Translations under genes and position numbers: made by a program
Assembly: GCA_022316685.1 (NCBI GenBank)
Contig: JAKJHU010000152.1
Coordinates: forward strand, 434,001-498,000
Reading direction: 5' to 3'
From: Progne subis subis
Taxonomy: Eukaryota; Chordata; Aves; Passeriformes; Hirundinidae
DNA: 64,000 nucleotides
In this document: in pieces, positions 24,354-47,640 of the stretch
Numbering within the stretch: the first letter of the stretch is position 1
How the letters are laid out: the number at the start of each line of letters is the position of its first letter
Notes under the pieces: model-generated
What the model saw: the letters and a program-made list of their open reading frames with translations, nothing else
Told to the model about the DNA's origin: nothing
Database searches by the model: none

Positions 24354-24921
24354 TCAGGAGAAAGATATGAAAATCAATTTCCATCAGATATTTCTGTAAT
24401 AAGCGTGTTGCCCAGCAGTCAGAGTGGGATCATTCCAAGAAACAATCACACTCCTGGACTGGAATGAGACAGTTTGGAGTCTGAATAGATCCTGACACTG
24501 GGCATCTTATTCAGAAACTCCTTTACCCTACCCTCTTCCCTCCCCGCCCCCCAACACGCACAACAATACATGCATTGCAAATGACAAGGTTTAAAAACAG
24601 CATTTTATATAGTATTCTTTTTAAATAGGATAATGTTTAAATTGTCTTAAATCAGGATCCTATAATATACAAGTATAACCAAATAATTTCCACCACATTG
24701 GCACTTGTAAAGAGTCTCTGGCACTACTAAAGAAGGGGCATTGGCACAAACCATACTCTTAAAAAACTGGGTGCTGCATAACACACTTTATCTCTGCTGG
24801 ACTCTAACGACCTGGGCTCTGTACAGGACAATACAATGGTCAGCACACTCCGGAAGTACTTTTTTTTTTTCTTTTTTTTCTTTTTTTTTTTCTTTTTTTC
24901 CTCCTTTTTAATTATTTTTTG

Positions 24922-24954
<33 letters not shown>

Positions 24955-27900
24955 CAATAAAACACATGAAGAAAAACCATAATTGAACGCAAGGCCAACA
25001 TTGCTAGGAAGCAACAACAAGAGACCAAAGAATCCAACTCAAGGAGAAGGGGGGAGGCAGGAAGGGCAGGAGCTGACACGCTGCAGCTGGAAGGGGCTTT
25101 TGCTCACCAGGTAGCCAATCCACATGGAATGGTGCAAGGAAAAGGGATGGTCCTCTGCTCACTGACTTCAAGTTTCAAACTAGTTTCAAAGTGTGTTGGT
25201 TTCTTCAACAGGACAAAGATTAAAAGTGCACGAGGAGCAGAGGTTAGCAAGGAGGCCAACTCCTCAGGCTCTAGATTCCCTATAACAACCCAATTTTACC
25301 TCTCTTCTGAAAGTCACTCTCAACCTGCAGAGAATTCTGACAGGCCTCACTTTCAGAAAGGTTGACACAGGCAAATTTGGTTTTTAAGGTTTGGCACTTT
25401 TGCTAGGGCAGGCATTTGCCAGCCAACAGAGACAGGAGCCAGTTCTGCAGGAACACTTCACTGGCCAAGCTGGAGGCACACAAGCAGCTGCTTACTAAGG
25501 AAAGCACGTGCTAACACTGCTATCTTCTCACACATGATACAGTCACAGACAACTCCAGGTGACGTGCACAGGTCTGACCCATTCCTACCCCCAGCCAGGA
25601 GGAGGTTTCAGGAACTCAATGAGAGCCACTGAGCAACACTCGGCCCTTCCCTCCCCGCCCCGAGCCAGTTCTCAGGCCAACAGCTACCCCAAGCAGGTGC
25701 CCCACAAGGTACAGCACATTCCCTAAATCCTTGTGCCCACAGCCTCCCACAGTTGCCTGCCACGATGCAGAGTCACTCTGCAAGAGACAGATGCCAAGAT
25801 CCCTCCTCCTGTGCCAGGGCAGCAGCTCTTAAAGAAAGGGGAAGGAACAAAACGAGACGAAAAAAGTTTCTGATTCAAGTGGAAGTACCACCATCATTCA
25901 CCTTGGAAAGAGAAACTTCTGGGAAGTTATTTTCCAAGAACCTGTGTATCTCAGTGCCAGGCTCATTGCTGGCAACAGCTGTAGTGTGAACCATTTACAA
26001 AAGGATCACAGAAGCGGAAGAGGCTGGTGCTGCCGTCTGCTTCAGAGGAACAGCACTTAGAATACATGATTATAAATTCCTCTTTATAAGACAATTTCTA
26101 CAAACTGGATCATTTTGGCATAAAGATGGAAAAAAAAAAAAAAAAAGGAAAAAAAAAAAGAGCAGTAAAATGGATGCAAAGCTGTCTGACACATGGGAAT
26201 CCCTCTCATTCCTCCCAAGGGTTAATTAAACGCAGTCCAGAGCATGGCTAGTCTAAAGAGATGCTATGTTTCCTTCAGCATCACCACTCAGACTGGCTCT
26301 TCAACTGTTGGTCCCATGGCTACTGCTCCAACTTGAGCTCTGTAATCACTTGGAGCAGAGCTTGCTGCGCTCTGGAGTGCTCTGAGCACACAGAGGCTTC
26401 GCTCGGCTGCTCTGGAAAATGAGGGACCTATCACCAGAATTATTCAAAATTATGTCCCTCCACAGTTTAGTGTTCTAGATCAAAGCATCTTAAGCATCTC
26501 AGTTAGATTTACTCTTACAATGTTGTGCAAAACACTGATGTAGTGCTCTGTCTACAAAAGAGACAAAATATCAAAAGCCCCCTTCAAACAGTGCAGCTCG
26601 TTTCGTCTTTTTTCTACTGGCAGCCTTCCAGGGGGCAATCTGGTTGATCCAGAGAATTTGGACCCAATGCTATTTGTTGGAATTGAAACAGAAGCATCAG
26701 TGATGGCTGACTGACACACGTCCAGACGTGGGTCACATCTCCTGCTTCCCACTCTCTCTCTCCCTGCCGTGCCAAAGCACTTCTTTCTCCCAAGCTGGCA
26801 GCAACCCTTCAGCACCCCGACTTGCCTCAGCTCTGGAAGATAAAGCTCTAAGTGCAAAGGCTTCATCTCCTCCTGCTCAGGGGAGTACTCAGGTGGCATT
26901 CAGAATCCAGAACTACATCCACTCTGCCTTCCAGCAAGTGCTGCTGCCTCCCCTCCCCTCTCCTCTCCTGCTGCACCGAGTGCAGCCAGGGCAGGACTGG
27001 ATTCTGCAGCAGCCACCGCAACGCAATGACGGCAGGCACCCCGGAGCAAGGATGTGTGCAAGAATTCCAAAGAGGATCCCATACTCCTGCAAAGAGGGAC
27101 ACAGCAGCGTGTGCCTCAGGGGAATGCATGAACAGGAGAGACAGAACTGCTGCTCCCTCCAAGGGCTATCCTCAATCTCCCCAGGTAAGAATCCTACCAG
27201 AGCCTGTCACCCTCCAGCTCTGGTCCTCTCTGACACTCTGCAAGCTGGACAAGGCTGAGGAATCCTTACAAAGTCATTCACACACTGGCACAAAATGCAA
27301 TAAAACAAGGCTTGATTGCAAGTAGGCAGCAAGAAAAGACCTAGAGGATGGCACGGACTAAAGTTTTCAATCCAGGCAAAGTCTGATGTTGGAATGCCAC
27401 AATCACTCAGTGTGCTTTTGGTAACTGCTGCATAGAGAAGTTGCTCATTGATGTCAAAAACTCTACCCAACAAAACAGTTCCTCTCTGCAGACTGAGCCT
27501 TGTGCGCACACGGCCACGCGCTTGTGGTGTGGGTGGGATGTGTTTATGCGTGTGGAAAAAAAAAAAAAAAGAAATAAAAATGAAATAAAATAAAACTTTT
27601 AAAAAAAAAAAAAAAAGAACAATTACAGTCAGGCACTTCCCCAGGCTCAGCAGCTATTGCTCCAAGAGCTTCCATCATTTGTAGTCCTTGAACAAAATAC
27701 AGCAACACATAGCAAACTATGTATAGAACATCAATAATTTAAAAAGAAAAAAAAATCACAGTCTCCATACCTTTTATAATTGATAACAAAAAATTACTCA
27801 GAACATATAAAGAATGGAAAAGTGATGGCTTTTTTTTTGTTTGTTTGTTTTGCCTTTTTCTTTTTCTTTTTTTTTTTTTTGCACAATAGTTGGAGAGCAA

Positions 27901-28504
27901 TCGCTCCTCCCCAACATTTCATCACAGTGAACCATGGAGCGTGTCCTGGGGAAGGGAAGGGAAAGAAGGAGGGGAAGGAAGCAGGATTAGCAAATTACAC
28001 CAGAGGCACCCTATAGCACAAGGCAAAGGGACCAGTAGCATTCTGCACTCCCACAGTCCAGTGAATTCACAATCTCAGCTGGAAAGTGTTGGGGATTTTT
28101 GTTTTGTGTTTTTTTTTTTTTCTACATATACCATGGGAATGAAAAGGGGTGGGAAAAAAAAAAAAAGTGGCTTAGCAACAAAGGAAAGATCAAGATGAGG
28201 CTGCCTTAGCTGCTTGGCAAAAATTAAGAAGTAAGCAAGGTGCTGAAGAAATGAGGCATATCCCCGTTAACTGTGACATAAAAGCAATTTGTTAAAAATA
28301 TGAAATCAACTACTCTGTGGACAGAGACATGAGACTCCAGGATAACACCGAGCACTTGCCACTCCACAGATCAGACAATTTGCAATCATTACATCATCGA
28401 AAATTAAAACTTTTTTTTGTTGTTGTTTTCCTGTCATATTTAAAATTTCATTTTTTTGTCTTTTCTTCACAAAGAAGCCTCTCAAGGGGCAAGAGCAGAG
28501 CAGG
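24354..28504 (-). other. GNA11: Probable GNA11 3' UTR
   Basis: There is no coding sequence here. The stretch is AT-rich, with several long T runs on the plus strand (24,860-24,950, around 27,870 and 28,110), which would be A runs in the mRNA, and A runs near 26,130 and 27,560. Its extent is inferred from the absence of other genes and from the poly(A) signals at its left end. Shorter isoforms are possible. Confidence 0.5.
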
Positions 28505-40046
<11,542 letters not shown>

Positions 40047-41559
40047 TCAGGTTTCCTCATGACTTCCTACTAGGTGCCTGTTGAGCCAGCAGCCTTGTGT
40101 TCGTTTTTTCGCTGGCAGTGCAGCTTTATCTGTCCGAGCAGCCCCCCTGTGCTCTGTGGGAACCTGCCCCAAGCAGAACCTGCCACCTGCAAGCACCTGT
40201 GGTTGCATAGCTCTTACCCTGACTTGCCTGGGGTCTGTATCTAAAGAGTTAAAAGGTCCAAAAAAGCACAGTAAGAGCTGTTATATACCTGCCATCCTTG
40301 TTACCAGCCTGGCTCCTGCAGTGGTTTGCCAGCCCTTACCTCTTAGCAGTTTGGCTGAGACAGAAACGCGAGATACCCACAAACAACAGGTTCTATTCAA
40401 CGCTTAAATTCTCTCTTATACCTCTGCTATTCCCATCAGTTTTTTGCCTCAATTAAAAGAAGTTTCTAAATTTTTTTTTCCCAGTGGTCTCTCCATAGTT
40501 TGGCCTTCACCTCCCTTTGGTACATTCTCTTGCTTTCCCTCCCAGTTGCCCCACAGCCAGGAGGAATGTTCCTCCCTCATCACAGACCTCTGGCAAAGGC
40601 AATGTGGTCATTTTGCTTCGGCAGCTGAAAATTATTCAGCAGACACAAGTGCTCAGGACACCCAGGATCAAAGCCACAGTGGCTGTTCCCTGTGACCTGT
40701 TGCCCTTTGGAACTCCCATGTCTGGACAGTCCTTGAGGAGACTGAGGTTCCTGTGAGCCCTGCAGCACTGCCCTGACTGGAAAAGCCACTTGACCTCTTT
40801 GCATGTCCTCAGGCTGTGAGGGTAACACAGGGAACATGTCTGGGACTGCTAAAGAGTTATCAACGTGGGATTGCTGGGCTGCTCTGAGCCACAAGGTGCT
40901 CTGTGTTGGAAGCTATGGTTTTAGTTGACTTCTCCTGGGCAGGATCAAAATCTAAAGGCCGGCAGATCCTGAAGAAATTTCCACAGCTTGCCAAAAAAAA
41001 AAAGGAGTGATGAAATTTGCATCCAACCTCTGGAGTACTTGCTTGGTTCCTGCAGATGGGAAGCTTGGGTGCACAGACGTTGAGTTTTGATGAATCCTGA
41101 TCAAAGTGTTGGTTTAAGAATGACAGAACTGCTGGTCTCCAAGCAACAACAGCCCATCCACTCCCTCCCTTTCTGCCCTAATGGAAAAGTTTTGGTGCTC
41201 AGAGGCTTCCCAGGAGACCTGGGATTTCCCTCAGCTCTGTCACCAGTGCGCTGTGCAATTCCCGGGGCTCCATGTCCCTGTTCCTGCAGAGAGCTGATCC
41301 TCAACGTGTCAGGCCACTTCCAGAGCAACTGTTCCCATGGCCCACATTTGCAGCAGTTAATGCTGAGCCCAAAGATGACCCCCATTTGTTTACAGAGAGG
41401 AAGATCCCAAGGCCCATCAAGATGCAGACACATTCGTGCTGAGCAGACATTTCAGAGTACCACCCCTTTTCTCCATTCTGGCCCCATTTCTTGAGCTGCT
41501 TGTGAGTTCCAGATGTTTGAGAGCAGAGGGGAGCAGGCACTGCCAGCAGGTCAGGGAGG

Positions 41560-41850
41560 TGATCCTGCCAGGCTGAGGGAGCTGGGTGTGTCCAGCCTGG
41601 AGAAGACCAAGAGAGGATTTTACCAATATCCATCTGAAGGGAGGTGCCAGGGGATGGAGCAGTTTCTGCTCAGCTGTTGAGCAACAGGACAATGGGCAGA
41701 AACTGATGCACAGGAAGTTCCACCTTGAACATGAGGAAGAGCTTTCCTGAGCTGCTGACAGAGCGCAGGTCGCCCAGAGGGGTTGCAGAGTCTCCTTCTC
41801 TTGTGATATTCAAAGGAGGAATGTGTCTGGACTCTCTCTGGGTGCTGATG
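41560..41850 (+). mobile_element. CR1 LINE fragment
   Basis: CR1 forward-strand blocks occur in order: GGCTGAGGGAGCTGGGTGTG, CAGCCTGGAGAAG, GGATTTTACCAATATCCATC, GAAACTGATGCACAGGAAGT, GAGGAAGAGCTTTCCTGAGC, and GTCGCCCAGAGGGGTTGCAG. It is 5'-truncated, and the terminal 3' end is missing or diverged. Confidence 0.85.
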
Positions 41851-44800
41851 GGGACCAGGGACCCAGCTGCAGAGCACGTGTCAAACGTTTCAGCCTCCCC
41901 CAAAATTAATTTTACAAGTTCTTCAATTGCCTGTCACAGGAAGATGCCACGAGATTTGAGTTCTCTGAAAAAAGGAGGAAAGGCACCGAGATCAAACAAC
42001 GCTGACAAATGCAGCCCGTGACAGCAATTGCTGGATTAGTTTTTTTAAACCTTATGTTTCACATCTGGTTTGTCATGGTGTTGTAGGTGGGCTCAGAGCA
42101 CAGTAAACCAGGATAACAAACCTACATTTTCTGTGATCCTTTCATCCCCTATGATCCCAAAGCACATCATTTAATTGCACTCAACCTGCACACAGATTTC
42201 ATAAATAAAGGAATGATGAATTAGCATAGCTGCTGCAGCATTCACACAAGTTACTAAGACACAATCTCCTTGTGCAATCAATCCAGCCTCATGCTTCAGT
42301 GTTTGTCATAAATTGAGGTCAGGAAGAAATGTTCTCCCTACCTGGAGGAGTGCTGCTGAAGTAGCCGAGTACAGGAAGATTCTTAAGGGTGTAGTAATCT
42401 GTCTTCCCTGCGCAGATCTCAGAAACTGCTGCAAATACGCATTTGGTGAAGCTCCAGTGCAGTAGATGAACACTGATCCTGCACAGGGGCAGGAGGAATC
42501 TGCCTCACATGAGGCAGGAGGAAAGCCTCGGTGATCCTTTTGACCCTAAAATCAGTACCTTGCTCCTCCCTTTGTCCAGCAAGGGAGGAGAGAGAGGAGA
42601 ATCCTGAACCCTGGCCATGCCCACAGCACAGGTGGGCCTGGTCAAGAAGCTGCTCCTTTGCCCATCCCAGCCCCTGTGGGTCACTCCCTTCAGGCTCAGT
42701 CTCGGTTTCATACGCAGAGGAATTCACACTCTGATTGTGCTGGGAAGCTTCTCATGACCAAAGGGTCAGTGGATTCCCCTGACTGTCTCACAGCTCCAAA
42801 TTTCCTGCTTATCTCCCACCAAATGCCTCAGGGACACCACCCAGGGAGCAAGCAGGTTCAGGCATCCTTGCCATGTGCTTCCTAATCACGGCTCAGCTAC
42901 AAAATCCCTTTTCCTGCTTCCTGCAAGGAGTGTGAACTGTTCCTTGCACTTTGGCTGGTAAAAAGGATGATAATTACCCCTAATCAGTCTGCAGCAAAAA
43001 CACAGGCCACAGCAGAAGGGAGGGGTGGGGGGCAGCCACCAAGAGGAATGGAACTCAATTATTCCAAGTCACTGATAAAACGGGATCAAAGAGGGTAGGA
43101 TTGTTTTACCAGCTGTAAAAAGCCTGCCTGGACCAAGGCTGTTCTTGGAGAAAGGCCCTTTCTGCCTACAGGCCATTCCTGCCTGGGACCTTATGCACAT
43201 CCAGGGGCAGTTTCTCATTTTTCTTCTTGGTGTAGGCGAGGAATTTGAGCTGGTGTTCATTTCTGCCTCTGAGAGCAAGCAGCAAGACAGTTTCAGCAGG
43301 AAGTGAGCACAGAACCGTGGGCACACAGCGCAGAACGAGTGCTCTGCCTGCTGCCCATGTGGGCACTGAGGAGCTGGGACTCTGCTGTGTCCCATCAGGG
43401 ACACCTGGATGCCCCAAGGGATGGAGCAGTTGGGGCTGGGTGGTGATGGGGGCGAGGGACAGCATTTCTGGAGGCATCTGTGCCCTGCCAGTGCTGTGTT
43501 CATGGGGAGAAGAGTGCTGCATTTCTGGCTCCCTCAGCTCCCTGTGCAGCCCCACTGCTCATCCCAGCATTTGCTGCAGCAGGGAGACCTGCACAGCTCC
43601 TTACAGCAGCAGGAGAGTTGGGAGGTGGTGAGTGGGAGAAAGAAAACAGCCCCTTATGTGAAAGAGAGGCAGTGTAAATCACTCCCCAGCCTGCCCAGCC
43701 CTTGCCTTGTGTCTGGCTGATTGTGTTATGCTATCTAGAGAAAGTTTAATATAAAAAGCCAATAATCCCCATGATAAGAGGGGTGATAAGGGATGGTCTG
43801 GCCTGCATGTGGCACAGGGCCAAGGTCCAGTGCCCAACATTCCCCACCAGTCTTGGCCTCCCCATCCCATCCCAGGTGGCACAGACCTGGCAAGGGCTGC
43901 CGGTGTGCAGGGGCAGCAGGGCTGGGCAAAACAAAAAAAAAGCTGGAACCAGCCTTGCTGCAGGCAAAGAGGGGCTGGGGAGGCAGGGAGGGGAGAACTC
44001 TGTGAGCCCCAGCAGCGTGGCATGCGGCTGGCTGTGGCTAGTGGCCCACAAGCTGTGACCAGTGGCCCTTATAAAATGTCTGAATGCAGGGTGGAAGTGC
44101 GGGATTGCAGCCTGGGGAGGGATTGGGGTTTCTCTGCAGGTGGGGGATCAAGGGCAGCTGAAGTTTAATGAGTTTGGTGGGTCTCAGCCCTGTTTCTACT
44201 GGAAGGAGGCCACAGCATTCAAACCACAAGTGAGAAGCAAAGGAGTCGCTGGCTGAGCCACCCCACACCCAGTGGGGTCCTGCCCGTGCCACTCTGAGCT
44301 GTGCAGTGCCCCACATTCCTGCAAAGCTCCTGTGTCAGCTTGAGGTGATGGGACTCAAGAGAGATCCTGAGGCTGTGGAGAAAGGGAAAAAAAAAAACCT
44401 TCCTTGTCTCAGCGTCTGAATTGCTGCTGTGCATTTTTTATTTCTTCCTCTTTAATTCCAGGTAAAAGAGAAAGTATTCTCAGGGTAAAAAGCAGGATCT
44501 CAGAGCCTACATTCTCATAATAATGACAGCATGGCTTTCACCTTGTGTCCAGAGCTTAGAGCAGAAAATGTCTGTACAACCTCTCTCCTTGAACCAGTGC
44601 TGGAATGGGATATAATATCTGAATAATTTACAAAGGCTCTTCATTACACAGATTTATTTTTGGCAGCTTTGTTAGACTGTTCCTTTTAGGAACTAATAGG
44701 AAGTTTCTCTGGTTTCATTAGGACATCCCTGTAAGAATTGTTCCAGTGGGGCCAAGGACTGGGACAGCTTCTTGCTCCATTAGAAATGCAAGATGTTTCT

Positions 44801-45316
44801 GCACGCTGTCCTCCGTGGCTTTCTGGAAACCCACCTGCACGCCCAGCCCTGACCCAGCCCTGGATGTAGCAAGAGTCCAGCAGACTTTAATCCTGGCCAA
44901 GTTGTTGAGAGAGTGGGGGGCTTCCCCACGTTGCCTTCAAAGAGCTTTGCAGCAGACAGATGTTGGTTCACTTGGAGAGCTCCTACACAGAACTCCTTTT
45001 CCTGTGCTGGAAAAAAACCTTTATTTCTCAAGCCAGGTCTGAGGTGCGCTGTGGGAACCCCCACTGTTCACCAGGCTGTGTTTGGGGCCAGCTCCTCTGT
45101 GCCCAGGCTGTATTAAACCTCACTGACTCACACAGCCTGGGCCAGGCTAAAATCCCCCCTTCTTCAGATGCAGGTGCATTGCCTGGCTGGAAACGGTCCC
45201 ATTAAAAAGTCATTTACCAGGCACAAGCGAGTTTGTGTTCCCCTGGCTTGGGATTTGCCAAGATCATACCATAAATTAGAGTGTTTCCTGGAAGAATGTG
45301 AGGAGAGAGGGAAGGG

Positions 45317-45361
<45 letters not shown>
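45317..45361 (+). repeat. Poly(A) tract, 45 bases
   Basis: An uninterrupted homopolymer of 45 A sits in the GNA11-TLE5 intergenic region, preceded by a purine-rich GAGAGAGGGAAGGG stretch. The exact length is prone to sequencing error. Confidence 0.9.
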
Positions 45362-45363
<2 letters not shown>

Positions 45364-46339
45364 TAAAATGGAACATTTTGTAGCCAACAGAAATGCCAAT
45401 AAAGGAGCATTTCATTTCCCACTTGGAAAGGAGTGACTGCAAGCTGTTGCAAGGGTAGGACAGGGTGCCTGTGCTGCTCCAGGACCAGGGGACAACAGGG
45501 ACCTGGTCTGGCTGCATGCACACGCTGACAATGAACTGCATTTCTCTGCCCTTGAGCAGAGCCTAAGCTGGGGTGACTCAGTTTCTCTCCATGTAAAAAG
45601 GGGGACCGGGATGCCAACCCCACTGGGGGAAAACTGTCTGCCCTGTTTTCCAACCCTTATTCTGCAGGGACACAAATCCTGCCTGCACTATTAATAATCC
45701 TTGGCATGAAGCTGTCACAGTTTCCACTAATATGGAGATGTTGAAGTGAAAAAGCTACTGCACAATATGCAGGAGGTGTCACAATAACTCAGCTGCTATA
45801 TTGTTCTTTTTAAAAATAAATACCACAACAGGCCAGCCCACATTGCTGGAGTCATGACGTGTAGGGTTTTATTTTTAATCAGAAAATGCACTGGTTTTTA
45901 AAGATAGACATGGAGCAACATCCGAAACTTACGAAGGCTCCCTGTGTGCTCACAGATAACCGCCGTGTTCCTGCCCGTTATTCTCCGAATGGCTTCCAAG
46001 GACCTGATCCTGCTTCAGCACGGGCACATTTGTGTATGTGGCTTTACAAGAGGCCCCATGGCAACAAAGTCCTTCCAGAAATAAAGTCTGTGGCTGAATT
46101 CCCCACCCCACTGCTCTCTGGGGGGATGCAATCGATCCCGCAGGACGCGAACTGCAGGGTCTGCTCCTCGGGCAGCAGCAGGTTCAGGACCAAAGTTTGC
46201 ATCCAGAGCAGAATATTGCATTGTTTGGAGATCAGAGGTTTGTCTGGGGGCCGGCTGGAGGTGAATTACCTTTTTCCTTTGCCTTCCCTCACGCTCAGCT
46301 AAGGGCAACGCTGAATTAAAGCAAAACGAAACTCTGGTG

Positions 46340-46343
<4 letters not shown>

Positions 46344-46373
<30 letters not shown>
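46344..46373 (+). repeat. Poly(A) tract, 30 bases
   Basis: An uninterrupted run of 30 A lies immediately left of the TLE5 CpG island. Confidence 0.9.
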
Positions 46374-46374
<1 letters not shown>

Positions 46375-46429
46375 CCTGTTCTGCTTAAGGGTGTAAAAAT
46401 GAGCTGTGAAGGGTGAGGAGCCTTACTGC

Positions 46430-47640
46430 CCGGTGAGGGCCGGTGCGGGGCTCCGGACCCGTCTCAGGCCAGCCGGACCCAGGGCCTGCCCCACGGGCTC
46501 TGCCCCCGGCCCGGGCAAACCTCGCGTTCTCGGCCGGGCCGGGCCCGGTCCCGGGGGCTCGGAGGGGCCCGGGGCACGGGCAGTGACACTCGAGGGGCCG
46601 CGGCACCGAGAGGCTGCGGGGAGGGCCGGGCAGCCCCGGCCGGGACGCGGGGAGCAGAGGCCGGCGGGGCAAGGCCCATCCGGACCGCGGGGCCGCGTTC
46701 CCCCGCGCCCCGCCGCATGGAGAGCACGGAGCGGGGCACGGAGCGGGGCACGGAGCGGGGCACGGAGCGGGGCACGGAGCGGGGCACGGAGCGGGGCACG
46801 GAGCGGGGCACGGAGCGGGGCACGGTGCCCGCGGCCGGCGGCGCCGCGCGGCGGGGGCGGGGACCGGCGGGGGCGGGCGCGGCCGTGGGCCCGCCCGGGC
46901 CGGGGAGGCGGCGGCGGCGGCAGGTGGTGCCGAGCAGCCGCAGGACGGAGCCGGAGCCGCAGCCGCCATTAGACAATAGGCGCCGGCGGCGGGAGCGGCG
47001 CGGGGCGAGCGGCGCGGCCGGGGCGGGGCGGCCGCGGGGCCGGGGCGGCCGGACCCGGCGCGGACAAAGGCGGCGGCGGCGCGGGGAGCCGCGGCGGGGG
47101 CGGGAGGCGGCACCGGGCCGCTCCGTGCGGGGACCGAGCCGCAACCTGACATGATGTTTCCACAAAGCCGGCACTCGGTACGGCGCGGCCCGGGGCCGGA
47201 GCGGCCGCGGGGCGGGGCCCGGTGCCGGCGGGGCCGCGGGACGGAGCGGGGGCTGCCCGGCCTCTCTCGGCCCCGCGGGGTCGGGGGCATCGAGCGCCTC
47301 CCGCCGCCGGCGGCCGGTGCCGAAGGGCGGCAGGGCCGCAGGAGGCATCCGGGGAAGGGGCCCCACGGGTGACCTTGGGCGCGTCCCGGGCACGGGCCCT
47401 GGGCCCTGGGGGTGCCCCCGGTGCGGCGAGAACGGGGCGGGCTCGGGGCGGGGGGGGCCCGGCGGCCGCCGGCTCCGGCCCCAGCGCTGTCTCCTGTTGT
47501 TCAAGGGCTCCTCTCACCTGCCTCAGCAGCTGAAGTTCACGACCTCCGACTCGTGCGACCGCATCAAGGACGAGTTCCAGCTGCTGCAGGCCCAGTACCA
47601 CAGGTACGTGCTGCCCCCGGGCCCGTCCCGCAGCCCCGCC
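46430..47640. promoter_or_regulatory. TLE5: CpG-island promoter and 5' UTR region of TLE5
   Basis: Extremely GC-rich from about 46,430 to 47,640, ending inside intron 2. It contains a 12 bp tandem repeat and an AT-richer motif GCCGCCATTAGACAATAGG at 46,963-46,981 that stands out from the GC background. Its GCCGCCATT part resembles a YY1 site. Confidence 0.75.
46725..46825 (+). repeat. 12 bp tandem repeat in the TLE5 5' region
   Basis: Eight perfect copies of CACGGAGCGGGG plus a partial ninth. As 12 is a multiple of three, all frames through it stay open. One encodes a Thr-Glu-Arg-Gly repeat and is part of an upstream open frame that ends at the TLE5 start codon. Confidence 0.97.

Noticed and set aside
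44060..44330. TTATAAAAT motif as a promoter of a third protease gene or other transcript
   Set aside because: No signal-peptide exon or family motif follows, and no splice-linked frame could be built.
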